NCBI GenBank assembly: GCA_022653675.1
Contig: JALCST010000003.1
Coordinates: 62,001 to 126,000 of the forward strand
DNA length: 64,000 bases
Direction: 5' to 3'
DNA from: Bacteroidales bacterium
GTDB lineage: Bacteria; Bacteroidota; Bacteroidia; Bacteroidales; UBA932
The notes beneath the pieces are model-generated. The model did no database searches. It had not been told where the DNA came from and was given only the letters and a program-made list of their open reading frames with translations. Every line of letters begins with the position of its first letter. Position 1 is the first letter of the stretch. The translations under genes and the position numbers were made by a program. Shown in pieces: positions 9,142 through 16,199 of the stretch.

Positions 9142-9203
9142 CAAAGTTAAACAATTTGGATGCGAATCAAATTTGGCGAATGAAAAAATAATTCGTAATT
9201 TTG
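9142..9203. promoter_or_regulatory. Divergent promoters sharing a -33 palindrome
   Basis: The palindrome CAAATTTG (9168-9175) supplies a TTTG -33 box to both strands. Minus: TAACTTTG at 9142-9149 after an 18-base spacer (lipoprotein). Plus: TAATTTTG at 9196-9203 after a 20-base spacer (arsR). The two promoters start back to back at one 8-bp element. Confidence 0.65.
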
Positions 9204-9207
9204 CGAA
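9192..9207 (+). promoter_or_regulatory. Putative ArsR operator over the arsR -7 box
   Basis: TTCGTAATTTTGCGAA: an imperfect inverted repeat (TTCG-N8-CGAA) that encloses the whole -7 box. The same 16-mer with one change occurs at 9569-9584 over the next promoter. Bound repressor would block both. Confidence 0.6.
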
Positions 9208-9221
9208 CAAATACGGAATAC

Positions 9222-9548
9222 ATGGAAGTAAGGAATTATAGCGAAAAACAAATAAGGCTGGCACGTTATGCCAAGGCCCTGGGCAATCCGACGAGAATTG
9301 CAATAATGAATTTTCTTGCAAGCCAGAAAACATGTTTCTTCGGAGACATCCAAGAAATTCTTCCTATAGCAAAGGCAACGACTTCGCAGCATCTGAGCGA
9401 ACTGAAGGATGCCGGGCTTATCCAGGGCGAGATAATGGCCCCGAAAGTCAAGTATTGCATCAACCGTGAAAATTGGGAAGAAGCGAAGGCGTTGTTCGCC
9501 GAATTCTTCAGTCAGTCGGTCTGCAAAGGGGGAAATTGCTGCAAATAG
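9222..9548 (+). CDS. ArsR/SmtB family transcriptional regulator
   Basis: A 108-residue winged-helix repressor. Residues 12-80 hold the ArsR fold: ARYAKALGNPTRIAIMNFL, then the recognition helix TTSQHLSELKDAGLI (about 53-67). Cys38 lies near the start of the helix-turn-helix, and Cys79, Cys101, Cys106 and Cys107 (tail VCKGGNCC) could form a thiol sensor site, so a soft metal(loid) or redox signal is likely; this is inference. ATG 9222 is chosen because the -7 box (9196-9203) ends 18 bases before it; the TTG at 9201 overlaps the promoter. It is followed by the redox protein and permease genes, which carry the same operator motif. Confidence 0.88.
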   Translation: MEVRNYSEKQIRLARYAKALGNPTRIAIMNFLASQKTCFFGDIQEILPIAKATTSQHLSELKDAGLIQGEIMAPKVKYCINRENWEEAKALFAEFFSQSVCKGGNCCK

Positions 9549-9568
9549 CTTTTTCCCAACCCATTATG

Positions 9569-9584
9569 TTCGTAGTTTTGCGAA
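9569..9584 (+). promoter_or_regulatory. Second copy of the putative ArsR operator, with promoter
   Basis: TTCGTAGTTTTGCGAA matches the arsR-proximal copy at 15 of 16 positions and encloses a -7 box (TAGTTTTG, 9573-9580) 28 bases upstream of the redox protein start. A clear -33 box is not seen. Confidence 0.6.
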
Positions 9585-9608
9585 ATACTAACAATAAATA
9601 ATATCAAG

Positions 9609-9848
9609 ATGAAAATTGAAATTCTCGGAACTGGATGTTCCAAATGCATCGCACTTTTCAAAACAGTACAACAGGCAGTGGAGGAATTGGGAATCGACGC
9701 CGATGTTGTCAAGGAAGAAGACCTTCAGAAAATCATGAACTACGAAGTCCTGCAGCTACCGGCCCTCGTGGTGGACGGGAAAGTGGCAGGGAAAGGAGTA
9801 CTTTCCCTGCAGCAGGTGAAGGAAATATTGACGGACATAAAAAAATAA
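9609..9848 (+). CDS. Thioredoxin-like small redox protein (redox-active disulfide protein 2 type)
   Basis: A 79-residue thioredoxin-fold protein. The redox motif G-C10-S-K-C13 follows the first strand (MKIEILGTGC), and LQLPALVVDGKVAGKG supplies the cis-proline strand-turn. This compact glutaredoxin-like family is often encoded beside ArsR and DUF318 permeases, as here. It likely handles disulfide or metal-thiol chemistry linked to the permease seven bases downstream; the exact partner is not shown. No signal peptide, so it is cytoplasmic. Confidence 0.88.
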   Translation: MKIEILGTGCSKCIALFKTVQQAVEELGIDADVVKEEDLQKIMNYEVLQLPALVVDGKVAGKGVLSLQQVKEILTDIKK

Positions 9849-9854
9849 ACGGCC

Positions 9855-10823
9855 TTGTTACAGAAATTGGCGGATTGGCTGGTTTACGGCGTTATGGGCC
9901 TTTCGTCTGGAAGCCGTCTGGGAGCTGCGGTAAATTTTTTTCTTTATGATACGGTAAAGATAGTAATCCTGCTGTTCCTGATCAGCTCCATAATGGGAGT
10001 AATTAACGCATACTTCCCTATCGACCGCCTTAAAAGATACCTGACCACCCACAAGTTGTTCGGATTGCAGTACCTTTTCGCATCCATTTTCGGGGCGATC
10101 ACCCCCTTCTGCTCGTGTTCTTCAATTCCGTTGTTCATAGGCTTCGTTAAAGGTGGCATTCCACTCGGCGTGACCTTTTCCTTCCTAATCACCTCCCCTC
10201 TCGTGAACGAAGTGGCGGTGGCGATGTTCCTAGGCACATTCGGACTCAAGACCACACTGATCTATGTGGCGAGCGGCATCGTGCTCGGCACTGTAGGCGG
10301 CATGGTGCTAGGAAGGTTCAAGCTGGAACGTTTGCTCAGCCCGTGGGTGTTACAGATACAGCGCAACAGCATAGCGGAAACTGGGGAATGGGAAGCCGAA
10401 AAGGTACCGTTCATGAAACGCCTGCCTGTCATAGTGCACGATGCATGGGACGTAGTACGCGGGGTGCTGGTCTATATCCTGATCGGCATTGGCATCGGGG
10501 CGGCCATGCACGGATATGTTCCCGACGGCTTCTTCGAGAAATACCTTTCGGCAAACAACTGGTACAGTGTACCTTTGGCAACGCTGCTCGCGGTTCCGAT
10601 GTACTCCAATGCGGCAGGCATAGTTCCCGTCATAGAAGTGTTCGTACAGAAAGGGGTGTCGCTCGGTACCGCTATCGCATTCATGATGGGGGTCGTCGGC
10701 CTTTCGATTCCCGAGGCCACGTTGCTGAAAAAGGTGATGTCATGGAAACTAATAGGAATATTCTTCGGGACCGTAACCGTATTCATAATCCTGAGCGGAT
10801 GGCTGTTCAATCTTATTCTGTAA
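9855..10823 (+). CDS. ArsP/DUF318 (YraQ-type) permease
   Basis: A 322-residue inner-membrane permease with about eight hydrophobic segments. Diagnostic motifs: ITPFCSCSSIPLFIGF (Cys86, Cys88), FLITSPLVNEVAV and AVPMYSNAAGIVPVIE, which mark PF03773. Members with known function export organoarsenicals; others are uncharacterised, so the substrate here is open. The start is TTG 9855: the segment LADWLVYGVMGLSSGSRLG upstream of the first ATG (9894) is typical of the family's N terminus. It is probably co-transcribed with the thioredoxin-like gene under ArsR control. The 3' end overlaps convergent mutS2 by 11 bases. Confidence 0.9.
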   Translation: MLQKLADWLVYGVMGLSSGSRLGAAVNFFLYDTVKIVILLFLISSIMGVINAYFPIDRLKRYLTTHKLFGLQYLFASIFGAITPFCSCSSIPLFIGFVKGGIPLGVTFSFLITSPLVNEVAVAMFLGTFGLKTTLIYVASGIVLGTVGGMVLGRFKLERLLSPWVLQIQRNSIAETGEWEAEKVPFMKRLPVIVHDAWDVVRGVLVYILIGIGIGAAMHGYVPDGFFEKYLSANNWYSVPLATLLAVPMYSNAAGIVPVIEVFVQKGVSLGTAIAFMMGVVGLSIPEATLLKKVMSWKLIGIFFGTVTVFIILSGWLFNLIL

Positions 10824-13332
10824 ATGTCACCACCGTGACGCCGGCGCCTCCCTGCTCATAGCTTTCGTCCTCGACCTTAGCCACACCGGGGATCGTTATT
10901 ACATATTTGCGGACATCTTCGCGCAGGACGCCGGTACCCTTGCCGTGCAGGATACGCACCTTTCCGATACCTATTACGAGAGCATCGTCCATGAAGCTTT
11001 GTACGGCAGGGAGGGCTTCGTTAAGTCTCATTCCGCGAATATCGATCTCCGGCCGGAAATTCATGCGGCGTTCGTTCAGCGCGTAATTGTCGAAATTGCT
11101 CCTGACCGGGGCATCGTTCCTGTGGGCCTCCTTGAACTCGTTGTTCGAAATACGTTCCACGTTATCCGTCTTCATGATACTGATCATGCTGCCGATGGCA
11201 ATGTAAACCTTTTTCCCGGAGACCATTGTGATCTCGCCGGCCAGGTCGCTTTCCTTGACACGTACTTTGTCTCCGGGTGAGAGAGGAGAGTCGTCCGGTG
11301 TTGCCGAGACAGGCACGGGCCCCGGTTCGCATTCGGACTGCCGGCCTGCAGCACGTACTGCGGCACCGGCGCGTTTCTTTTTTCTCTCCGCTTCGCGCTT
11401 TTTACGTTCGACGATCTGAGTCATTTTAGCCTCGATCTGCCGGTCGATTTCATCGGAAGTATCCGATTCGATCTTCTTCGAGAAATCTCCCAGATCCTTG
11501 CGGATTTCCCGCGTGCGCTCCTTGTCGGCCTGCGATTCCCTGATCTCCTTTATGGTGGCTTCGACCTTACGGTTGGCCTCCTTTAATATGTCGGCGGCTT
11601 CCGACCTGGCATCGTCGAGAATCTGCTTCTTCGTCGCCTTTATACCGTCAAGCTCCTTCTGATACTTGTCGATGATCCCTTCGAGCGTCTTGTCGGTGGT
11701 CCTGATTCTTGCAAGTTTCTCGTCGAGCGCCCGGCGGTTCCGGTTGATTTTCCTCAGCTGACGCTCTATGCTGACGAAGTCCGCCCCGGCGAGTTCCTCC
11801 GCCTGCTTTACGATCGGTTCCGACAGTCCAGTCTTTCTCGCAAGTTCAAATGCAAAGGAGTTGCCCGGCAAGCCTATCTCGAGCTTGAACAAAGGCTTTA
11901 TGTTCTTCACATCGAATTGCATGGCGCCGTTTACCGCTCCATCTGCGGAATTCGCATACAGCTTCAGGTTCGTATAGTGCGTGGTAATTACGGCATATGC
12001 CCCAATACGGTCTATCTCACGAAGTACGGATTCCGCTATGGCACCTCCGGCCGCAGGTTCGGTTCCGCTGCCGAATTCGTCTATCAAAACAAGGCTGGAA
12101 GAGGTGCAATGCTCCACAATATCCTTCATGTTGACCAGATGGCTCGAGTAAGTGCTGAGATCGTTTTCTATGGACTGGTCGTCGCCTATGTCCACGAACA
12201 TCCCGTCGAATACCGTCATTTCCGATATTTCGGAGGTAGGTATTAGGAGACCCCACTGGAACATGTATTGCAACAGGCCTACCGTTTTGAGGCAAACCGA
12301 CTTGCCGCCTGCATTCGGTCCGGAGATGACAAGGATGTGTTTTTCCCTCGAAAGCTGAAGGTCAAGCGGAACTATCTGCTTGTCTTCCCTTTCCAAAGTT
12401 TTTTCAAGAAGAGGATGGCGCGCCTGACGCAATACGATCCGCCCTTCGTCGTTCACCGTCGGAAGGGAAGCCTTCATTCCTATCCCCACCTTTGCCTTGG
12501 CATTGAGAAAATCCATTTCCCCCATGTAATCGGAACACTCGATCAGTTCCGGAAGGTATGGGCGAAGGAAATCGGAGAACTCCGCAAGTATGCGAAGAAT
12601 CTCCCTCTGCTCCTCGAAATGCAGTTCGCGAACCTTGTTGTTGAGTTCGACAACCTCCATCGGTTCTATGAATGATGTCTTTCCGCTTGCGGATTCGTCA
12701 AGCACCAGACCGGGGATTTTCTTTTTGTCGGCGGAACTTACCGGAATCAGTCCCCGGCCGCCGTGAATGGAAATCATGGCATCTTCACCTACGATCCCGT
12801 CGGCCTGGGCCTGTTTCAGGATTGCCATCATCCTGCGGGATACACTGCCCTCCTTATCGCGTATGGAACGCCGTATCGTTTGCAAATCAGGGCTCGCATT
12901 ATCCTTCACCTCTCCGAATTTGTCGAGAATAACGTCGATGCGGCGGCTTATTTCGGGAAAATAGGAAATTCCCTCGGTCATCCTGCGCAGATTCGGGTAA
13001 AGGTCCTTCTGAGAGTTCTGAAAGAAATTGAGGATTTTACGTACGCTTTCGAGTGATGTGCGAAGCTTGACCAAGTCCTCTTTCGCAATACAGGAGGAAG
13101 GCATCTTCAACGGAAGCAAAAAAGGCTTGGTATCCGTATAGTCGCTCGGAAACGAATCTTCGAAAAGGCAGACCAGACGCATTTCGTCAGTAAGCTTCAG
13201 ACGGCGGGCTATTTCTTCCCTGTTCGTCGATATTTGTTCCTCCCGGCACCTGCAGGATGCATATCCCGTAACACATTCCGCAGATATCATCTCTCGCACC
13301 TTGTCAAACCCTATTTTCCGCTCAATGTCCAT
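10813..13332 (-). CDS. mutS2: MutS2 family ATPase/endonuclease
   Basis: An 839-residue MutS2. Order: core/lever helices to about residue 320, Walker A GPNAGGKS (338-345), Walker B and signature segments (VLIDEFGSGTEP, ITTHYTNLK), a long coiled coil (about 510-650) rich in K/R/E, a small SH3-like segment, and a C-terminal Smr domain (about 760-839, IDIRGMRLNEA and HGKGTGVLR). MutS2 acts on branched DNA or on stalled ribosomes and lacks the mismatch-recognition domain of MutS. The Smr LDxHG motif reads IDIRG here. It follows cdaA with three bases between and is the last gene of the minus-strand cluster from 18.4 kb. Confidence 0.95.
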   Translation of the reverse strand: MDIERKIGFDKVREMISAECVTGYASCRCREEQISTNREEIARRLKLTDEMRLVCLFEDSFPSDYTDTKPFLLPLKMPSSCIAKEDLVKLRTSLESVRKILNFFQNSQKDLYPNLRRMTEGISYFPEISRRIDVILDKFGEVKDNASPDLQTIRRSIRDKEGSVSRRMMAILKQAQADGIVGEDAMISIHGGRGLIPVSSADKKKIPGLVLDESASGKTSFIEPMEVVELNNKVRELHFEEQREILRILAEFSDFLRPYLPELIECSDYMGEMDFLNAKAKVGIGMKASLPTVNDEGRIVLRQARHPLLEKTLEREDKQIVPLDLQLSREKHILVISGPNAGGKSVCLKTVGLLQYMFQWGLLIPTSEISEMTVFDGMFVDIGDDQSIENDLSTYSSHLVNMKDIVEHCTSSSLVLIDEFGSGTEPAAGGAIAESVLREIDRIGAYAVITTHYTNLKLYANSADGAVNGAMQFDVKNIKPLFKLEIGLPGNSFAFELARKTGLSEPIVKQAEELAGADFVSIERQLRKINRNRRALDEKLARIRTTDKTLEGIIDKYQKELDGIKATKKQILDDARSEAADILKEANRKVEATIKEIRESQADKERTREIRKDLGDFSKKIESDTSDEIDRQIEAKMTQIVERKKREAERKKKRAGAAVRAAGRQSECEPGPVPVSATPDDSPLSPGDKVRVKESDLAGEITMVSGKKVYIAIGSMISIMKTDNVERISNNEFKEAHRNDAPVRSNFDNYALNERRMNFRPEIDIRGMRLNEALPAVQSFMDDALVIGIGKVRILHGKGTGVLREDVRKYVITIPGVAKVEDESYEQGGAGVTVVTFTE

Positions 13333-13335
13333 TTC

Positions 13336-14118
13336 CTAACGCGTATATGAATCCTGGATGAGAAGCCTCAGTTCCGTAATGCTCTCTATCTTCTGCATGT
13401 GGCCGTTGCTTACGAAATGTATGTCTCCCGTCTCTTCCGAAACAACTATGGCATCGGCATCGGTCTCTTCCGTCACCCCGACGGCAGCACGATGGCGCAT
13501 ACCGAAATTCGCCGGAATATGGGTATTGCTCATCGGGAGTGTACACCTTGCGGCTATCATACGGCCGGCATCCATTATGAGAGCCCCGTCATGAAGCGGG
13601 GAATTCTTGAAAAAAATATTCTCTATCAGGCGTTTCTTTATGGCGGCGTCTATCCTGTCGCCGGTCTCGATGAAATCTTCCAACCCGCCGTCGTGTCTTA
13701 GCACTATCAGAGCACCGGTTCCGGAATCGGACATCTCCCGGCATGCGGAAGTGATCTCTTCCAACGTTTCGCTTGAAATCGAATTTACGGCACGGTTGTT
13801 TCTCAGCCTCCTGAGAAAAGAGTTTCCCTTGCCGGAAAGATAATTATCGCCTATATGAAGAAGGAAACGCCGGATTTCCGGCTGGAATATCACTATCAAT
13901 GCGACTACGCCGACTCCCAGCACCTGCCCGAGGATAGAAGAGGTCAGCTTCATGTTCAGGGCGCGAAGCACGATCCATAACACATAAAGCGAGATGATCG
14001 CCGAAACGATCTTCAAAGCGGCCGTTCCCTTGATAAGCCTGAACAGGTAATAAATCATCAGTGCCACCAGGAGGATGTCAATGATGTCAGCCACTCCTAT
14101 ATGAAGGAAATCGAACAT
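13336..14118 (-). CDS. cdaA: Diadenylate cyclase CdaA
   Basis: Makes c-di-AMP from two ATP at the inner membrane. From ATG 14118 the 260-residue protein has the typical start MFDFLHIGVADIIDILLVA, three membrane segments in residues 1-80, then the DAC domain with D-G-A (177-179) and R-H-R (208-210). A longer frame to 14160 adds 14 residues that do not look like the family. The -7 box TATATTTG (14124-14131) would start transcription at or next to the ATG, so the internal message may be nearly leaderless. It sits between comF and mutS2; no ybbR-like partner gene is adjacent. Confidence 0.93.
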   Translation of the reverse strand: MFDFLHIGVADIIDILLVALMIYYLFRLIKGTAALKIVSAIISLYVLWIVLRALNMKLTSSILGQVLGVGVVALIVIFQPEIRRFLLHIGDNYLSGKGNSFLRRLRNNRAVNSISSETLEEITSACREMSDSGTGALIVLRHDGGLEDFIETGDRIDAAIKKRLIENIFFKNSPLHDGALIMDAGRMIAARCTLPMSNTHIPANFGMRHRAAVGVTEETDADAIVVSEETGDIHFVSNGHMQKIESITELRLLIQDSYTR

Positions 14119-14167
14119 TTGCGCAAATATAAAGATATTTCCTTTTGGTTCGACAGCCAACGGTTTA

Positions 14168-14923
14168 TCACTCAGTATAGCCCAAGGTAGCCACCGATAC
14201 CGCTATGTTGCGCTGTGTGAAAAGCGGGCCGATGCAGGAAGCCAGGGTGGCCCCGGTGGTCAGGACGTCGTCTACCAGCAACACATGGAAAAGGCCATCC
14301 GCGGGAGATGCGGAACCAGGAGGGAATTCGATTATGCGCGGTAGGGAAAACGCACCACGTACGTTCGCGGCTTTCTCGTTCCCCGAAAGCCTGGTCTGGG
14401 TTTTTGTATGGCGTATGCGCTTGAGAGCACGGGGCAAGACCGGCACCTTTACGCCGCGACTTTCTGAAAGAGCTTCAGCAATGCCGCACGCGACAAGTTC
14501 CGCCTGGTTGTATCCGCGCTTGCGACGTCTCCTGCGATGCAAGGGAACCGGAATCACCGCACAAATATCCGAATACTTTCCAGAGTATGACATAGCACTG
14601 CCGAGCATTAGGCCCAGGTACCCTGCAAGACCGGTATTGCCATGATATTTTATGCTTTTTATAAGATTCCTGTACGGCGATCCCTCGCGATAAAAGAAAA
14701 GGGAACAGGCATGTTCCACCCCAGCCAATATTTCCATCCTCTTCTCGGCCGGATTCCCGTCCCATTGCCAGAAACGGGTAAGGGGCATGTCCTCCAGACA
14801 CTTCCGACAAACATATTTTTCTCCGGGCTCCATATCAAGGCCGCATACGACGCATCTGTGCCCGAAAACAAGTGCAGCAAGAGCTTCGAAAACATACCTT
14901 ATACTATCCGTCTTCCCATCCAT
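14168..14923 (-). CDS. ComF family protein (phosphoribosyltransferase fold)
   Basis: A 251-residue ComF-like protein. N-terminal zinc-ribbon cysteines C-V-V-C and C-R-K-C (about 25-42), a central GNTGLAGYLG and VIPVPLHRRRRRKRGYNQAEL, and the PRPP-binding loop VLLVDDVLTTGATLASC mark the family. ComF proteins assist DNA uptake in competent bacteria, but many non-competent Bacteroidota carry one and its role there is unknown. The start ATG 14923 has a purine-rich GGGGGAAAGG just upstream; GTG 14929 is the alternative. It lies between ahcY and cdaA. Confidence 0.9.
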   Translation of the reverse strand: MDGKTDSIRYVFEALAALVFGHRCVVCGLDMEPGEKYVCRKCLEDMPLTRFWQWDGNPAEKRMEILAGVEHACSLFFYREGSPYRNLIKSIKYHGNTGLAGYLGLMLGSAMSYSGKYSDICAVIPVPLHRRRRRKRGYNQAELVACGIAEALSESRGVKVPVLPRALKRIRHTKTQTRLSGNEKAANVRGAFSLPRIIEFPPGSASPADGLFHVLLVDDVLTTGATLASCIGPLFTQRNIAVSVATLGYTE

Positions 14924-14963
14924 ATCCACCTTTCCCCCATCAAACCCGAACCGTCGCCGGACG

Positions 14964-16199
14964 TCACATTCCCAGGTAACCGGCCTGTTCGTCCGTAAGA
15001 TCGTCTATTTCGATTCCCCAAGCCGCAAGACGACGGTGGGCGACATCCAGATCTATCTCTTCCGGCACATTAAGGACGGTGGCCGGCAACTTGCCCCTGT
15101 TACGGACTATGTAACGCACGGACAAAGCCTGGATCCCGAAGCTCATATCCATGATTTCGGCAGGGTGCCCGTCGCCGCAAGCCAGGTTAACCAGTTTCCC
15201 TTCGCCGAGAACGAATACCGTACGTCCGTTCGGAAGCCGGTATCCGCGGATATTATTGCGTGCTTCATACGACGAGAGTGCGATTCTGTCCAGGTCCTTC
15301 ATTGAAACCTCAACGTCGAAATGACCCGCATTACAGCAGATCGCTCCCTCCTTCATTGCGAGGAAATGGCGCTCGCAGATAACCTGGCAACAACCGGTGA
15401 CTGTGACGAAAATATCTCCGAGAGGAGCCGCCATGTCCATTGCCATGACTTTGAAACCGTCCATTACGGCCTCCATGGCACGGATCGGATTTACTTCTGT
15501 CACGATAACATCGGCCCCGAGACCCTTGGCACGCATTGCGACTCCCTTGCCGCACCAGCCGTAACCGGCTACCACCACGTTCTTGCCGGCGACTATAAGG
15601 TTGGTCGTCCGGTTTATGCCGTCCCAAACCGACTGCCCGGTACCGTAACGGTTATCGAACAGATGCTTGCAGTCGGCATTATTCACTAGGACCATCGGGA
15701 ACTTCAAGGTGTTTTCCCTGGCCATCCCGATAAGGCGCAAAACTCCGGTGGTCGTCTCCTCGCATCCCCCGTAAACGGAAGGGATCAAAGGGACATATGC
15801 GGTATGCATGAGATGCACCAGATCGCCACCGTCATCGACGATGACGTTGGGTCCGGCTTCCAGAACGGATGAAAGATGATGTTCATACTCATCCTTTGTG
15901 GCCCCGTGCCATGCGAAGACGTTCAAGCCGTCGTGTACGAGCGCGGCGGCGACATCGTCCTGGGTGGAAAGCACATTGCTTCCGGTAACGTACATTTCGG
16001 CCCCTCCTGCGGCGAATACCTCGCAGAGATATGCCGTCTTGGCCTCGAGATGTACCGACAACGCCACCTTCACCCCTTTAAGGGGCTTTTCGGCGACGAA
16101 TTCCTTCTCTATTGAATTGAGTATCGGCATATGGCCGATGACCCAGTCTATCTTGGTCTTTCCGGACCGCCAAAGGGATGAATCACGTATTTCACTCAT
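14964..16199 (-). CDS. ahcY: Adenosylhomocysteinase, short (Thermotoga/archaeal-like) form
   Basis: Hydrolyses S-adenosylhomocysteine to adenosine and homocysteine, closing the SAM cycle that metK opens. The 411-residue protein has the substrate motifs GGCEETTTGVLRL and NNADCKHLFDNRYGTGQS and the NAD-binding loop VVAGYGWCGKG. It lacks the insertion found in the roughly 470-residue bacterial type, and ends LTDEQAGYLGM instead of the usual K-P-x-x-Y-R-Y tail; the GYGWCGKG form is that of Thermotoga and archaeal enzymes. ATG 16199 follows a GGAGGAGG ribosome site and overlaps the upstream peptidase stop (ATGA). The open frame to 16301 is not used. Confidence 0.94.
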   Translation of the reverse strand: MSEIRDSSLWRSGKTKIDWVIGHMPILNSIEKEFVAEKPLKGVKVALSVHLEAKTAYLCEVFAAGGAEMYVTGSNVLSTQDDVAAALVHDGLNVFAWHGATKDEYEHHLSSVLEAGPNVIVDDGGDLVHLMHTAYVPLIPSVYGGCEETTTGVLRLIGMARENTLKFPMVLVNNADCKHLFDNRYGTGQSVWDGINRTTNLIVAGKNVVVAGYGWCGKGVAMRAKGLGADVIVTEVNPIRAMEAVMDGFKVMAMDMAAPLGDIFVTVTGCCQVICERHFLAMKEGAICCNAGHFDVEVSMKDLDRIALSSYEARNNIRGYRLPNGRTVFVLGEGKLVNLACGDGHPAEIMDMSFGIQALSVRYIVRNRGKLPATVLNVPEEIDLDVAHRRLAAWGIEIDDLTDEQAGYLGM

